Source of the DNA: Acinetobacter lactucae
GTDB taxonomy: Bacteria > Pseudomonadota > Gammaproteobacteria > Pseudomonadales > Moraxellaceae
Length of the DNA: 64,000 bases
Assembly (NCBI RefSeq): GCF_001605885.1
Contig: NZ_LRPE01000038.1
Location: 37,102 to 101,101, forward strand
Reading direction: 5' to 3'
Shown: one piece after another, positions 57,384 to 64,000 of the stretch
Layout: each line of letters opens with the position of its first letter
Position numbering within the stretch: the stretch's first letter is position 1
Program-made: the position numbers and the translations under genes
The notes under the pieces: model-generated
Database searches by the model: none
What the model was told of the DNA's origin: nothing
What the model saw: only the letters and a program-made list of their open reading frames with translations

Positions 57384-57567
57384 GAATGCTTCCAACGTTG
57401 GTTAAAAATTGCTGTATCATACCATTAAGATTTTCAGTTTTGCGTTGTTATTGATCAAATCAATTTTATTCATAAGGATCGAAATTAAAGTGCTAAGCAC
57501 TTTATCAACTATCCTTTAGAATATTTTTCATAACTCAATGCGCCCAAGCCTTTTGCCAGGAACACAC

Positions 57568-58302
57568 ATGACCGTTATTCCGACTATTGACATCGTAGAT
57601 GCTCTTGCTGCTGAGTATGCAACCAAAAGCCCACGAGAAATTTTAGAACTTGCCTTAAGCCAACAAGGTGAAATCGCAATTTCTTTTTCGGGAGCAGAAG
57701 ATGTTGTTTTAATTGATATTGCTTCACGTTTGGGTAAGCCGTTCCGTGTCTTTAGTCTCGACACTGGTCGCCTACATGCTGAAACGTATCAATTTATTGA
57801 AACTGTCCGTAAACACTACAATATCAATATCGAAATTTGTTTCCCTGAATCTGAAGCTGTCCAAAACATGGTCAATGAAAAAGGTTTATTCAGCTTTTTC
57901 ACAGATGGGCATCAAGAATGTTGCGGTATTCGAAAAGTTCAGCCTTTACGTAAAAAACTTGCGACTTTAGATGGCTGGATTACAGGTCAACGTAAAGATC
58001 AAAGCCCTGGTACACGTACAGAAATTCCAGTAGTACAAGCTGACGCAGGTTTCTCTGGTCCAGGTAAGCAACTTATTAAATATAATCCTTTAGCGAACTG
58101 GACAAGTGCTGAAGTATGGAGTTATATCCGTATGATGGAGATTCCATATAACCCTCTTCATGAGCGTGGTTTTGTTTCTATTGGCTGTGAACCATGTACT
58201 CGACCTGTATTACCAAACCAACATGAGCGTGAAGGTCGCTGGTGGTGGGAAGAAGCCACTCAAAAAGAATGTGGATTACATGCAGGCAATATGAAAAAGT
58301 AA
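57568..58302 (+). CDS. cysH: Phosphoadenylyl/adenylyl-sulfate reductase
   Basis: A 244-residue assimilatory reductase that makes sulfite from activated sulfate using thioredoxin. The start at 57568 has AGGA 8 nt upstream; an in-frame ATG at 57538 does not. S-F-S-G-A-E-D-V is the PP-loop, and the catalytic Cys lies in K-E-C235-G-L-H. It also has C118-C119 and C207-x-x-C210, the [4Fe-4S] ligands of the APS-reductase branch. So adenylyl-sulfate is a plausible substrate in place of PAPS. CysG supplies the siroheme for the next step. Confidence 0.92.
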   Translation: MTVIPTIDIVDALAAEYATKSPREILELALSQQGEIAISFSGAEDVVLIDIASRLGKPFRVFSLDTGRLHAETYQFIETVRKHYNINIEICFPESEAVQNMVNEKGLFSFFTDGHQECCGIRKVQPLRKKLATLDGWITGQRKDQSPGTRTEIPVVQADAGFSGPGKQLIKYNPLANWTSAEVWSYIRMMEIPYNPLHERGFVSIGCEPCTRPVLPNQHEREGRWWWEEATQKECGLHAGNMKK

Positions 58303-58311
58303 TTTTTTATC

Positions 58312-58341
58312 AAAAAACCACTGGTAAATCAGTGGTTTTTT
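58312..58341 (+). terminator. Terminator of cysH
   Basis: A 12-bp stem (AAAAAACCACTG and complement), 6-nt loop and T run 10 nt after the cysH stop. Confidence 0.93.
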
Positions 58342-58473
58342 TTGTGTCATGTTGCGTACACAAAGTCATATTTTCTCTACTCTAAACGCTATATACTTAA
58401 TTTTACGGTTCTATAATTCTAACAAGAGCTCAGATAAGGGCTTCTTAGAAAAATGCATGAGGCACGATGATTT

Positions 58474-59859
58474 ATGCGTCCATTACACCCAATTGATTTC
58501 ATTTTTCTGTCACTCGAAAAAAGACAGCAACCCATGCATGTCGGTGGATTATTTTTATTTGAAATTCCTGAAAATGCACCAGAAACCTTTGTACATGATT
58601 TAGTAGAAGATATTAGACGCTCAAAAAGTATTCCTATTCCTCCCTTCAATAACCGTTTAAATGGCTTATTTTGGGATGAAGATGAAGAATTCGATATCGA
58701 TCATCACTTTCGCCACATTGCTTTGCCTCATCCAGGCCGTATTCGTGAATTATTGGTTTATATTTCACAGCAGCATAGCTCACTAATTGATCGCGCAAAG
58801 CCACTTTGGACCTGTGACATTATTGAAGGAATCGAAGGCAATCGTTTTGCCATGTATTTTAAAATACATCATGCAATGGTAGATGGTGTCGCTGGCATGC
58901 GTTTGATCGAAAAATCTCTATCAAAAACACCAGAAGAGAAACACGTCGTTCCTTTATGGTGTGTTGAGAGCAAAAGAACTAAACGTCTAAAAGTACCGAC
59001 GCCAAGTACAAGTAAAATTAAAAGTATTTTAGGTGGAATTAAGTCCCAACTCGATATCGCTCCGAAAGTCATGCAAGAGCTATCTCAGACAATCTTCAAA
59101 GAAATGGGTAAAAATCCTGATTATGTTTCTACCTTTCAGGCACCAGTTTCTATTTTAAACCAAAGAGTAAGTGCTTCACGTCGTTTTGCGGCCCAATCAT
59201 TTGAACTGAGCCGCCTCAGAAAAATTTCAAAAGCATTAGGCGTGACGATTAATGATGTTGTGCTGGCTGTATGTTCAGGGGCTTTACGTGAATATTTGAT
59301 TAGCCAAAACAGCTTACCTAAAAAGCCACTTATTGCGATGGTTCCAGCTTCATTACGTACAGATGATTCTGATATGAGTAACCGAATTACCATGATTTTG
59401 GCCAATTTGGGGACTCATAAAGATCAACCCTTAGAACGCCTAGAAATCATTCGCCGTAGCATGCAAAATTCAAAGCAACGCTTTAGCCGCATGACAGCTA
59501 ATGAAATTTTAAACTATAGTGCAGTTGTTTATGGTCCGGCAGGATTAAACATCATGTCAGGAATGCTTCCTAAGCGTCAGGCTTTCAATTTAGTGATTTC
59601 GAATGTACCAGGACCACGTGAGCCGCTTTATTGGAATGGCGCGAAATTAGATGCCCTCTACCCTGCTTCGATTGTCATGGATGGTCAAGCTCTAAACATT
59701 ACCATGACCAGCTATTTAGATAAGCTTGAAGTTGGATTAACAGCTTGCCGAAATGCTTTACCAAAAATGCAAAACCTTTTGACTCATTTAGAAGATGAGA
59801 TTCAACGTTTTGAAGAAATTATTGCAGAGAAACAACTGAAACATCATTCAGCAAGTTAG
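58474..59859 (+). CDS. atfA: Wax ester synthase/acyl-CoA:diacylglycerol acyltransferase
   Basis: A 461-residue bifunctional WS/DGAT that makes storage wax esters and triacylglycerol. It begins MRPLHPIDFIFLSLEKRQQPMH and has the catalytic H132-H133-A-M-V-D137-G138; H133 is the base. The PLW motif (KPLWTCDI) and ND-type motif (TINDVVLAVCSGALR) are intact. The sequence is close to the well-studied Acinetobacter ADP1 enzyme from start to end. The start ATG lies within a weak ribosome site context. A hairpin follows the stop. Confidence 0.95.
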   Translation: MRPLHPIDFIFLSLEKRQQPMHVGGLFLFEIPENAPETFVHDLVEDIRRSKSIPIPPFNNRLNGLFWDEDEEFDIDHHFRHIALPHPGRIRELLVYISQQHSSLIDRAKPLWTCDIIEGIEGNRFAMYFKIHHAMVDGVAGMRLIEKSLSKTPEEKHVVPLWCVESKRTKRLKVPTPSTSKIKSILGGIKSQLDIAPKVMQELSQTIFKEMGKNPDYVSTFQAPVSILNQRVSASRRFAAQSFELSRLRKISKALGVTINDVVLAVCSGALREYLISQNSLPKKPLIAMVPASLRTDDSDMSNRITMILANLGTHKDQPLERLEIIRRSMQNSKQRFSRMTANEILNYSAVVYGPAGLNIMSGMLPKRQAFNLVISNVPGPREPLYWNGAKLDALYPASIVMDGQALNITMTSYLDKLEVGLTACRNALPKMQNLLTHLEDEIQRFEEIIAEKQLKHHSAS

Positions 59860-59866
59860 TAAAAGT

Positions 59867-59891
59867 TAAGGGGCTTTAAATTGGCCCCTTA
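59867..59891. terminator. Terminator shared by atfA and the small convergent gene
   Basis: An 8-bp stem (TAAGGGGC with GGCCCCTTA, partly shifted) around a 9-nt loop, with a T run. It includes the stop codon of the small gene. Confidence 0.8.
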
Positions 59892-60062
59892 TTTTTTGAT
59901 TGTGCGGCACTGGTTAAGCAACTGATGACATACTGAACGAATCATTGCAGTTGTGATTGGTACTTCTTTACCTTGGTCATTCAACATATAGCAGCTATTT
60001 ACTGGCGTGCTTTCTAAAACATGTTTAAGACCATTGCTAATTAAATTTTCACTTACATTCAT
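59889..60062 (-). CDS. Small conserved-type protein, 57 residues (resembles PA1571 family)
   Basis: A short frame running from ATG 60062 (minus) to TAA at 59889. AAGAGG lies about 8-10 nt before the ATG, an excellent ribosome site. The protein starts MNVSENLISN, and its second half reads GKEVPITTAMIRSVCHQLL. The G-x-E-V-P-I-T-x-x-M-I pattern is what I recall of the Pseudomonas PA1571 small-protein family; that identification is from memory and not checked. No signal or membrane helix. Function unknown. It is downstream of rng on the same strand, separated by 139 nt with an inverted repeat. Confidence 0.75.
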   Translation of the reverse strand: MNVSENLISNGLKHVLESTPVNSCYMLNDQGKEVPITTAMIRSVCHQLLNQCRTIKK

Positions 60063-60166
60063 GGGTTATACCTCTTATTGTTTGCTAAGACGTTTAATAG
60101 GGAGAACGTCTACGGCTACTGTATGTAAGTAGTATTTAAAATTCATGAATGAAAGTAAAATTTCAG

Positions 60167-60201
60167 TTGTAACAAGGATTAAGCGATATCTTGTTACAAC
60201 T
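60167..60201. repeat. 11-bp inverted repeat just after the rng stop
   Basis: GTTGTAACAAG and its exact complement with a 13-nt spacer. On the minus strand it directly follows the rng TAA. There is no clear U run, so it may be a weak terminator, an mRNA 3'-end structure or a binding site. Confidence 0.65.
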
Positions 60202-61656
60202 TTAACTTAAAATGATATCGTATTGCTCTTGCGTATATAAATTTTCGACCTGAAATTTAATAACACGGTTAATAAAATGCTCTAAATCGGCTACTGCTGG
60301 TGCTTCTGCTGTTAATAATCGGTCAATCACAGAAGGATTGGCAACAACAGTAAAGCCACTCGTTGACTCGAATGCGCGCGTATAACGTAATATCTCGCGA
60401 AATATTTCGTAACACACTGTCTCTGCTGTTTTGACAAAACCACGCCCCTGACACGTTGGACAAGATTCACATAACAAGTGTTCTAATGATTCACGAGTTC
60501 GTTTACGCGTCATTTCGACCAGACCAAGTTCTGAGACTTGAGTAATTTTGGTCTTAGCGTGATCTCGCTCAAGCATTTTCTCAAACTGACGCATCACCTC
60601 TTCACGGTGAGTTGCTTCTTGCATGTCAATAAAATCAATAATGAGAATACCACCCAAATTACGCAATCTGAGTTGACGCGCGATAACTTGAGTCGCCTCC
60701 ATATTGGTTTTAAAAACCGTGTCTTCAAGACTACGACCACCGACATACGAACCTGTATTAACGTCAATCGTTGTCATCGCTTCAGTCTGGTCAATCATCA
60801 GATAGCCGCCCGACTTCAAAGCTACGCGGGTTTGCAAGGCTTTTTGAATATCTTCTTCAACATTGTAAAGATCAAATAGCGGTCGCTCTCCCGGATAATG
60901 GATAAGACGACTCTTCATATTCGGGACAAACTCATCTACAAACTCAAGCAGTTTTGCATGAATCTCTCGCGAATCGACATAAATCTTTGCCGTTTCTTCA
61001 CTCGCCAAATCTCGAATAATACGTTGAGGTAATGGGAGCTCTTCAAAAATTAGAGAAGGAACAGCAACGTCAGTTTGTTTACGCTGAATGTATTCCCACA
61101 ACTTACTCAGATAGCACATGTCCTGGGCAATTTCTGCCTCATCGACACCTTCGGCGGCTGTGCGGACAATCACGCTACCAGGTAAATTATGCTCAGTTTG
61201 AATACCTTCAATAATATTACGCAGTCGCTCTCGCTCTTCTTCTGACTCAATACGCTGAGAAACACCAATGTGATTTCCATATGGCATTAAAACTAAATAG
61301 CGAGAAGGAATTGAAAGATCTGTACTCAGACGTGCGCCTTTTGTACCCAACATGTCTTTCATGACTTGAACAGTAAGCGTTTGACCGGGATGTAATAGCT
61401 CAAAGACATTTGGCGTAGGCTGTGAACGAGGCCAAACCATATCATTGATATGTAAAAAGGCTGTTCGAGACAAACCAATATCCACAAAAGCAGCTTGCAT
61501 GCCCGGAAGCACTCGTACTACTTTACCTTTGTAAATATTGCCGACTAGACCGCGCTTGACTGTACGTTCGACATACAGCTCATTAACAGTTCCATTTTCG
61601 ATTAATGCCACCCGACACTCCATAGGCGTGACATTAATAAGTAGTTCTTCTGACAT
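60202..61656 (-). CDS. rng: Ribonuclease G
   Basis: A 484-residue RNase E/G-family endonuclease for 16S rRNA 5' maturation and mRNA decay. The start is MSEELLINVTPMECRVAL (61656); an ATG 12 nt upstream is in frame. The S1 RNA-binding domain (GLVGNIYKGKVVRVLPGMQAAFVDIG) and catalytic TIDVNTGSYVG...IIDFIDM are intact. The zinc link C-E-S-C-P-T-C near 405 is present. The RNase E-specific C-terminal scaffold is absent. It is the usual last gene after maf in the mre cluster. Confidence 0.95.
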   Translation of the reverse strand: MSEELLINVTPMECRVALIENGTVNELYVERTVKRGLVGNIYKGKVVRVLPGMQAAFVDIGLSRTAFLHINDMVWPRSQPTPNVFELLHPGQTLTVQVMKDMLGTKGARLSTDLSIPSRYLVLMPYGNHIGVSQRIESEEERERLRNIIEGIQTEHNLPGSVIVRTAAEGVDEAEIAQDMCYLSKLWEYIQRKQTDVAVPSLIFEELPLPQRIIRDLASEETAKIYVDSREIHAKLLEFVDEFVPNMKSRLIHYPGERPLFDLYNVEEDIQKALQTRVALKSGGYLMIDQTEAMTTIDVNTGSYVGGRSLEDTVFKTNMEATQVIARQLRLRNLGGILIIDFIDMQEATHREEVMRQFEKMLERDHAKTKITQVSELGLVEMTRKRTRESLEHLLCESCPTCQGRGFVKTAETVCYEIFREILRYTRAFESTSGFTVVANPSVIDRLLTAEAPAVADLEHFINRVIKFQVENLYTQEQYDIILS

Positions 61657-61769
61657 ACATAAACTCAAAGCATTATAAAATTTTTATTAAAGAGTCAGAG
61701 AAGCTGTTAACTTTAACTTTGTCTAGTGTTCGTCGACAATGCTATTCACTTAAGAATGATAACAACCCC

Positions 61770-62330
61770 TTATGTCTTTACTCTTTTTAATAACTGTGCA
61801 AATTCGTATAAAGGAAGTCCTACCACATTACTATAACTTCCTTGAATTTGGGGAATATATTGCGAGGCAATTCCTTGAATTGCATATCCACCCGCTTTTC
61901 CAACAGGCTCACCCGTGGTCCAATAATCTTCCATATCTTGTGTAGTCAGGTGCTGAAACTCAACTTGTGTTTGCACTACCTGACTTAACATTTGTTGTTG
62001 AGTCGCAACGCATAGTCCAGAAAACACATCGTGCCAACGTCCAGATAATTGCTTCCAGATTTCAAAGGCATGATTTTTCGATTCAGGCTTACCAATAATT
62101 TGACCATCAAGTCCAAGACTAGTATCGGCAGCAATAACAATTGCTTCTGGAAAAAGCTTCAATACAGTTTGAGCTTTTTCTCTAGCCAAACGTTCAACAT
62201 AATGATGAACAAGCTCATTTTCATGAACAGACTCATCAATTTCAGGACTATAGATTTCAAAATCTAAGCCTAGCTGTTGTAACAGCTCTTTCCGACGAGG
62301 AGAGCTAGATGCTAAAACTATATGCGCCAT
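61770..62330 (-). CDS. maf: Maf-like nucleoside triphosphate pyrophosphatase
   Basis: A 186-residue Maf/YhdE protein starting at MAHIVLASSSPRRKELLQQLG (62330). The SSSPRR loop, the ADTSLGLDGQIIGKP region and the GGYAIQGIASQYI stretch mark dTTP/UTP pyrophosphatases. The open frame reaches 62390, but that part lies inside mreD and is out of family. The start overlaps the mreD stop by 13 nt. It is between mreD and rng in the standard order. Confidence 0.93.
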   Translation of the reverse strand: MAHIVLASSSPRRKELLQQLGLDFEIYSPEIDESVHENELVHHYVERLAREKAQTVLKLFPEAIVIAADTSLGLDGQIIGKPESKNHAFEIWKQLSGRWHDVFSGLCVATQQQMLSQVVQTQVEFQHLTTQDMEDYWTTGEPVGKAGGYAIQGIASQYIPQIQGSYSNVVGLPLYEFAQLLKRVKT

Positions 62331-62809
62331 TTTGCCAAACAATAATAGACGACTGGCCACGTGATGATACTTGTCATCAAAGGTTGCCAATGTCTAGCAA
62401 TCGAAAAATGAATTCCACCCATAGTCTGTGTTACCCACATAAATGCTAAGTGGGCAATAATGACCAGCGTTGCTATCGTCCATAAATTAACAAAAGTTAA
62501 AATACGGCGTTCCCGAATTAAAAAACGGGTAAGAAAAGTCACAATTACAAAGCTTAAGGCATTGAGACCTAAAGGCGCATCAAGCAATAAGTCTGTAAAA
62601 ATCCCCATCCCGAATGCGAACCAGACCCCACACCATGTTGGCTGACATACTACCCAAAATAGCATGATCATCAACATGAATAGAGGCCGCCAGCCTGAAA
62701 TATCATAAGATAGCGGATAAACCATGAGTACAGAACCCACAATAACGGAGAGAATAATTCCCCATAATGGGTCTTTACGCTTTTCTCGTTTGAGTTTAGC
62801 GATCGGCAT
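62318..62809 (-). CDS. mreD: Rod shape-determining protein MreD
   Basis: A 163-residue integral membrane protein with five hydrophobic segments. The VCQPTWCGVWFAFGMGIFTDLLLDAPLGLNALSFVIVTFLTRF stretch, with its D-L-L-L-D-x-P-L-G, is the family signature. It acts with MreC and MreB, RodA and PBP2 in side-wall peptidoglycan synthesis. It overlaps the end of mreC by 14 nt and the start of maf by 13 nt, so the operon is tightly coupled. Confidence 0.93.
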   Translation of the reverse strand: MPIAKLKREKRKDPLWGIILSVIVGSVLMVYPLSYDISGWRPLFMLMIMLFWVVCQPTWCGVWFAFGMGIFTDLLLDAPLGLNALSFVIVTFLTRFLIRERRILTFVNLWTIATLVIIAHLAFMWVTQTMGGIHFSIARHWQPLMTSIITWPVVYYCLAKWRI

Positions 62810-63653
62810 AAGGCTGCTCCTTCGCTAAGGACTCAGAGAAAAGTACAACTACATGGTGCCCTGTGGCTAATTGCGCTGCTGGTGTGACATCAATTTCAGC
62901 AAACTCACCTGAATTATGACGTCTTATTTTGGCAACTGTACCCACAGCGTAACCTGCTGGGAAATGTTCACCCAAGCCTGAGCTAAACACTTTATCACCC
63001 ACCAGAATATTAGCGCTGGTCGGAACATATTCCATTTTTAAACGGCCTAAATCACCTGTACCAGAAACAATTGCTCGCATTCCTGTACGCTCAAGACGTA
63101 CCGACAGTGAATGCTCTTTATCTGATAACAACATTACACGTGAGCTATGAGGGTATACATTAATGATCTGCCCCATAATCCCCTTATCATCCAAAACCGT
63201 TTGCCCGACCTTGATATGGTCCATAGAACCTCGGTTAATAATGATGATATGACGCAATGGGTCTGCATCTGTCCCAATCACTTCGGCAATTTCCATACGA
63301 CCATCAATAATTAACGGTGTATCAAGAAGTCCTCGTAAACGGGTATTTTCAGCAGATAATTCAGAAAGTTTCTGTAAGCGGACTTGAGCTTGTAAAAGCT
63401 CAGCCTGCATCGCGGTATTTTCACGACGCAGTTGTGCTTCAGATTTTGTTTGTTGATTCAGCCATTCTCTCGACAGTACTGGATAACTGGCCAATGCATA
63501 AATTGGGTTATATGCAGCGTACAAGACATCCCTTGCTGGCTGAATTACATAAGGCATGCGCCAATCAAAGAACAGCACAACCAAGCATGTAATGACCGCA
63601 ATAATGAACGAGCGGAAAGATGGCGGCTGTCTTGAAAAAATATTCGGTTGCAC
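62796..63653 (-). CDS. mreC: Rod shape-determining protein MreC
   Basis: A 285-residue bitopic protein. One N-terminal membrane helix (about 13-30) is followed by a periplasmic coiled coil (QTKSEAQLRRENTAMQAELLQAQVRLQKLSEL) and two beta-barrels (VIGTDADPLRHIIIINRGSMDHIKVGQTVLDDKGIMGQI; GLGEHFPAGYAVGTV). It bridges PBP2 and the MreB filament system. It is the second gene of mreBCD and lies 16 nt after mreB. Confidence 0.95.
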   Translation of the reverse strand: MQPNIFSRQPPSFRSFIIAVITCLVVLFFDWRMPYVIQPARDVLYAAYNPIYALASYPVLSREWLNQQTKSEAQLRRENTAMQAELLQAQVRLQKLSELSAENTRLRGLLDTPLIIDGRMEIAEVIGTDADPLRHIIIINRGSMDHIKVGQTVLDDKGIMGQIINVYPHSSRVMLLSDKEHSLSVRLERTGMRAIVSGTGDLGRLKMEYVPTSANILVGDKVFSSGLGEHFPAGYAVGTVAKIRRHNSGEFAEIDVTPAAQLATGHHVVVLFSESLAKEQPYADR

Positions 63654-63669
63654 CGCCTAATCCTTAAAC

Positions 63670-64000
63670 TTAACCGACGAAAAGCATGTCATGGTTCGGA
63701 TTGTCGAAGAATTCCAATACCTTACCACCACCACGGGTTACGCAAGTAAGAGGATCTTCAGCAACAACAACCGGTAAACCAGTTTCTTGAGCTAATAATT
63801 TATCAAGGTTACGAAGTAACGCACCACCACCTGTCAATACAATACCGCGCTCAGCAATATCAGAAGAAAGTTCAGGAGGAGTTTGCTCAAGTGCCGATTT
63901 AACAGCGCTTACAATACTTTGTAATGGATCAGAGATTGCTTGAGTAATTTCGTCAGAAGTTACGGTAATTGCACGAGGCACACCTTCTGCAAGGTTACGG
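63670..64000 (-). CDS. mreB: Rod shape-determining protein MreB (C-terminal part)
   Basis: The 3' end of a minus-strand gene that runs off the right edge. About 110 codons are seen. [50 protein letters not shown] is the family's closing signature, with its actin-type adenosine motif (L-T-G-G-G). The sequence matches bacterial actin MreB throughout, and the gene order mreB-mreC-mreD confirms it. Confidence 0.96.
   Translation of the reverse strand, partial: RNLAEGVPRAITVTSDEITQAISDPLQSIVSAVKSALEQTPPELSSDIAERGIVLTGGGALLRNLDKLLAQETGLPVVVAEDPLTCVTRGGGKVLEFFDNPNHDMLFVG

Noticed and set aside
58349..58603. An 84-codon plus-strand frame overlapping the start of atfA.
   Set aside because: It overlaps the well-supported atfA start in another frame and lacks a ribosome site.

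Overview
The window is chromosomal DNA of an Acinetobacter, almost certainly from the A. calcoaceticus-baumannii complex. The evidence is a complete adeIJK efflux operon, a complete pmrCAB polymyxin-response operon, an atfA-type wax ester synthase/DGAT and a DcaP-like porin, all close to the genus versions as I recall them. PmrB differs from the A. baumannii sequence I remember at several positions, so a sister species such as A. nosocomialis or A. pittii is possible. The DNA is A+T-rich and gene-dense. I see no prophage, insertion sequence or CRISPR array; most of the window is core genome.

Layout: 1-1388, the 3' part of a surface or periplasmic protein with five degenerate DUF4177-like repeats. 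1445-7232, trmL, cysG, serS, a lipoprotein gene, lolA, rpmA and rplU, all on the minus strand. 7674-17451, ispB, a Gcr-like membrane protein, a PAP2 phosphatase and adeIJK, all plus. 17560-20340, two YbjQ paralogues converging on a three-gene minus operon (helical protein, SDR, NTF2-like). 20537-28754, valS, a divergent MFS/LysR pair, a J-domain protein and a divergent AEC transporter/LysR pair. 29027-34794, an ammonium transporter, a second PAP2 phosphatase, then pmrCAB. 34973-45792, porin, MFS carrier, acyltransferase, patatin lipoprotein, NfeD/QmcA pair, YjbR, ispA, prpF and an amino acid permease. 45848-50497, a TIGR03643 gene, decayed coding sequence, tRNA-Arg(CCT), hchA, an AraC/quinone oxidoreductase operon and uppP. 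50851-59859, PaaX-like regulator, desaturase, AraC regulator, flavin reductase, FadL, thrH, cysH and atfA. 59889-64000, a 57-residue gene, then rng, maf, mreD, mreC and partial mreB on the minus strand.

The strongest new observation is regulatory. The PAP2 phosphatase gene at 30397 and pmrC each carry a perfect copy of the enterobacterial PmrA box (YTTAAK-N5-YTTAAK). In each case a -10-like hexamer lies exactly 10 nt after the box, and the start codon about 50 nt after it. The phosphatase converges on pmrB with one base between the genes. This predicts that the phosphatase belongs to the PmrA regulon and acts with PmrC in remodelling envelope lipids. Other points of interest are the repeat architecture of the first protein, a pair of 54-bp direct repeats flanking the TIGR03643 gene and decayed coding sequence beside tRNA-Arg, a candidate sigma-54 promoter for amt, and a small ORF downstream of rng.
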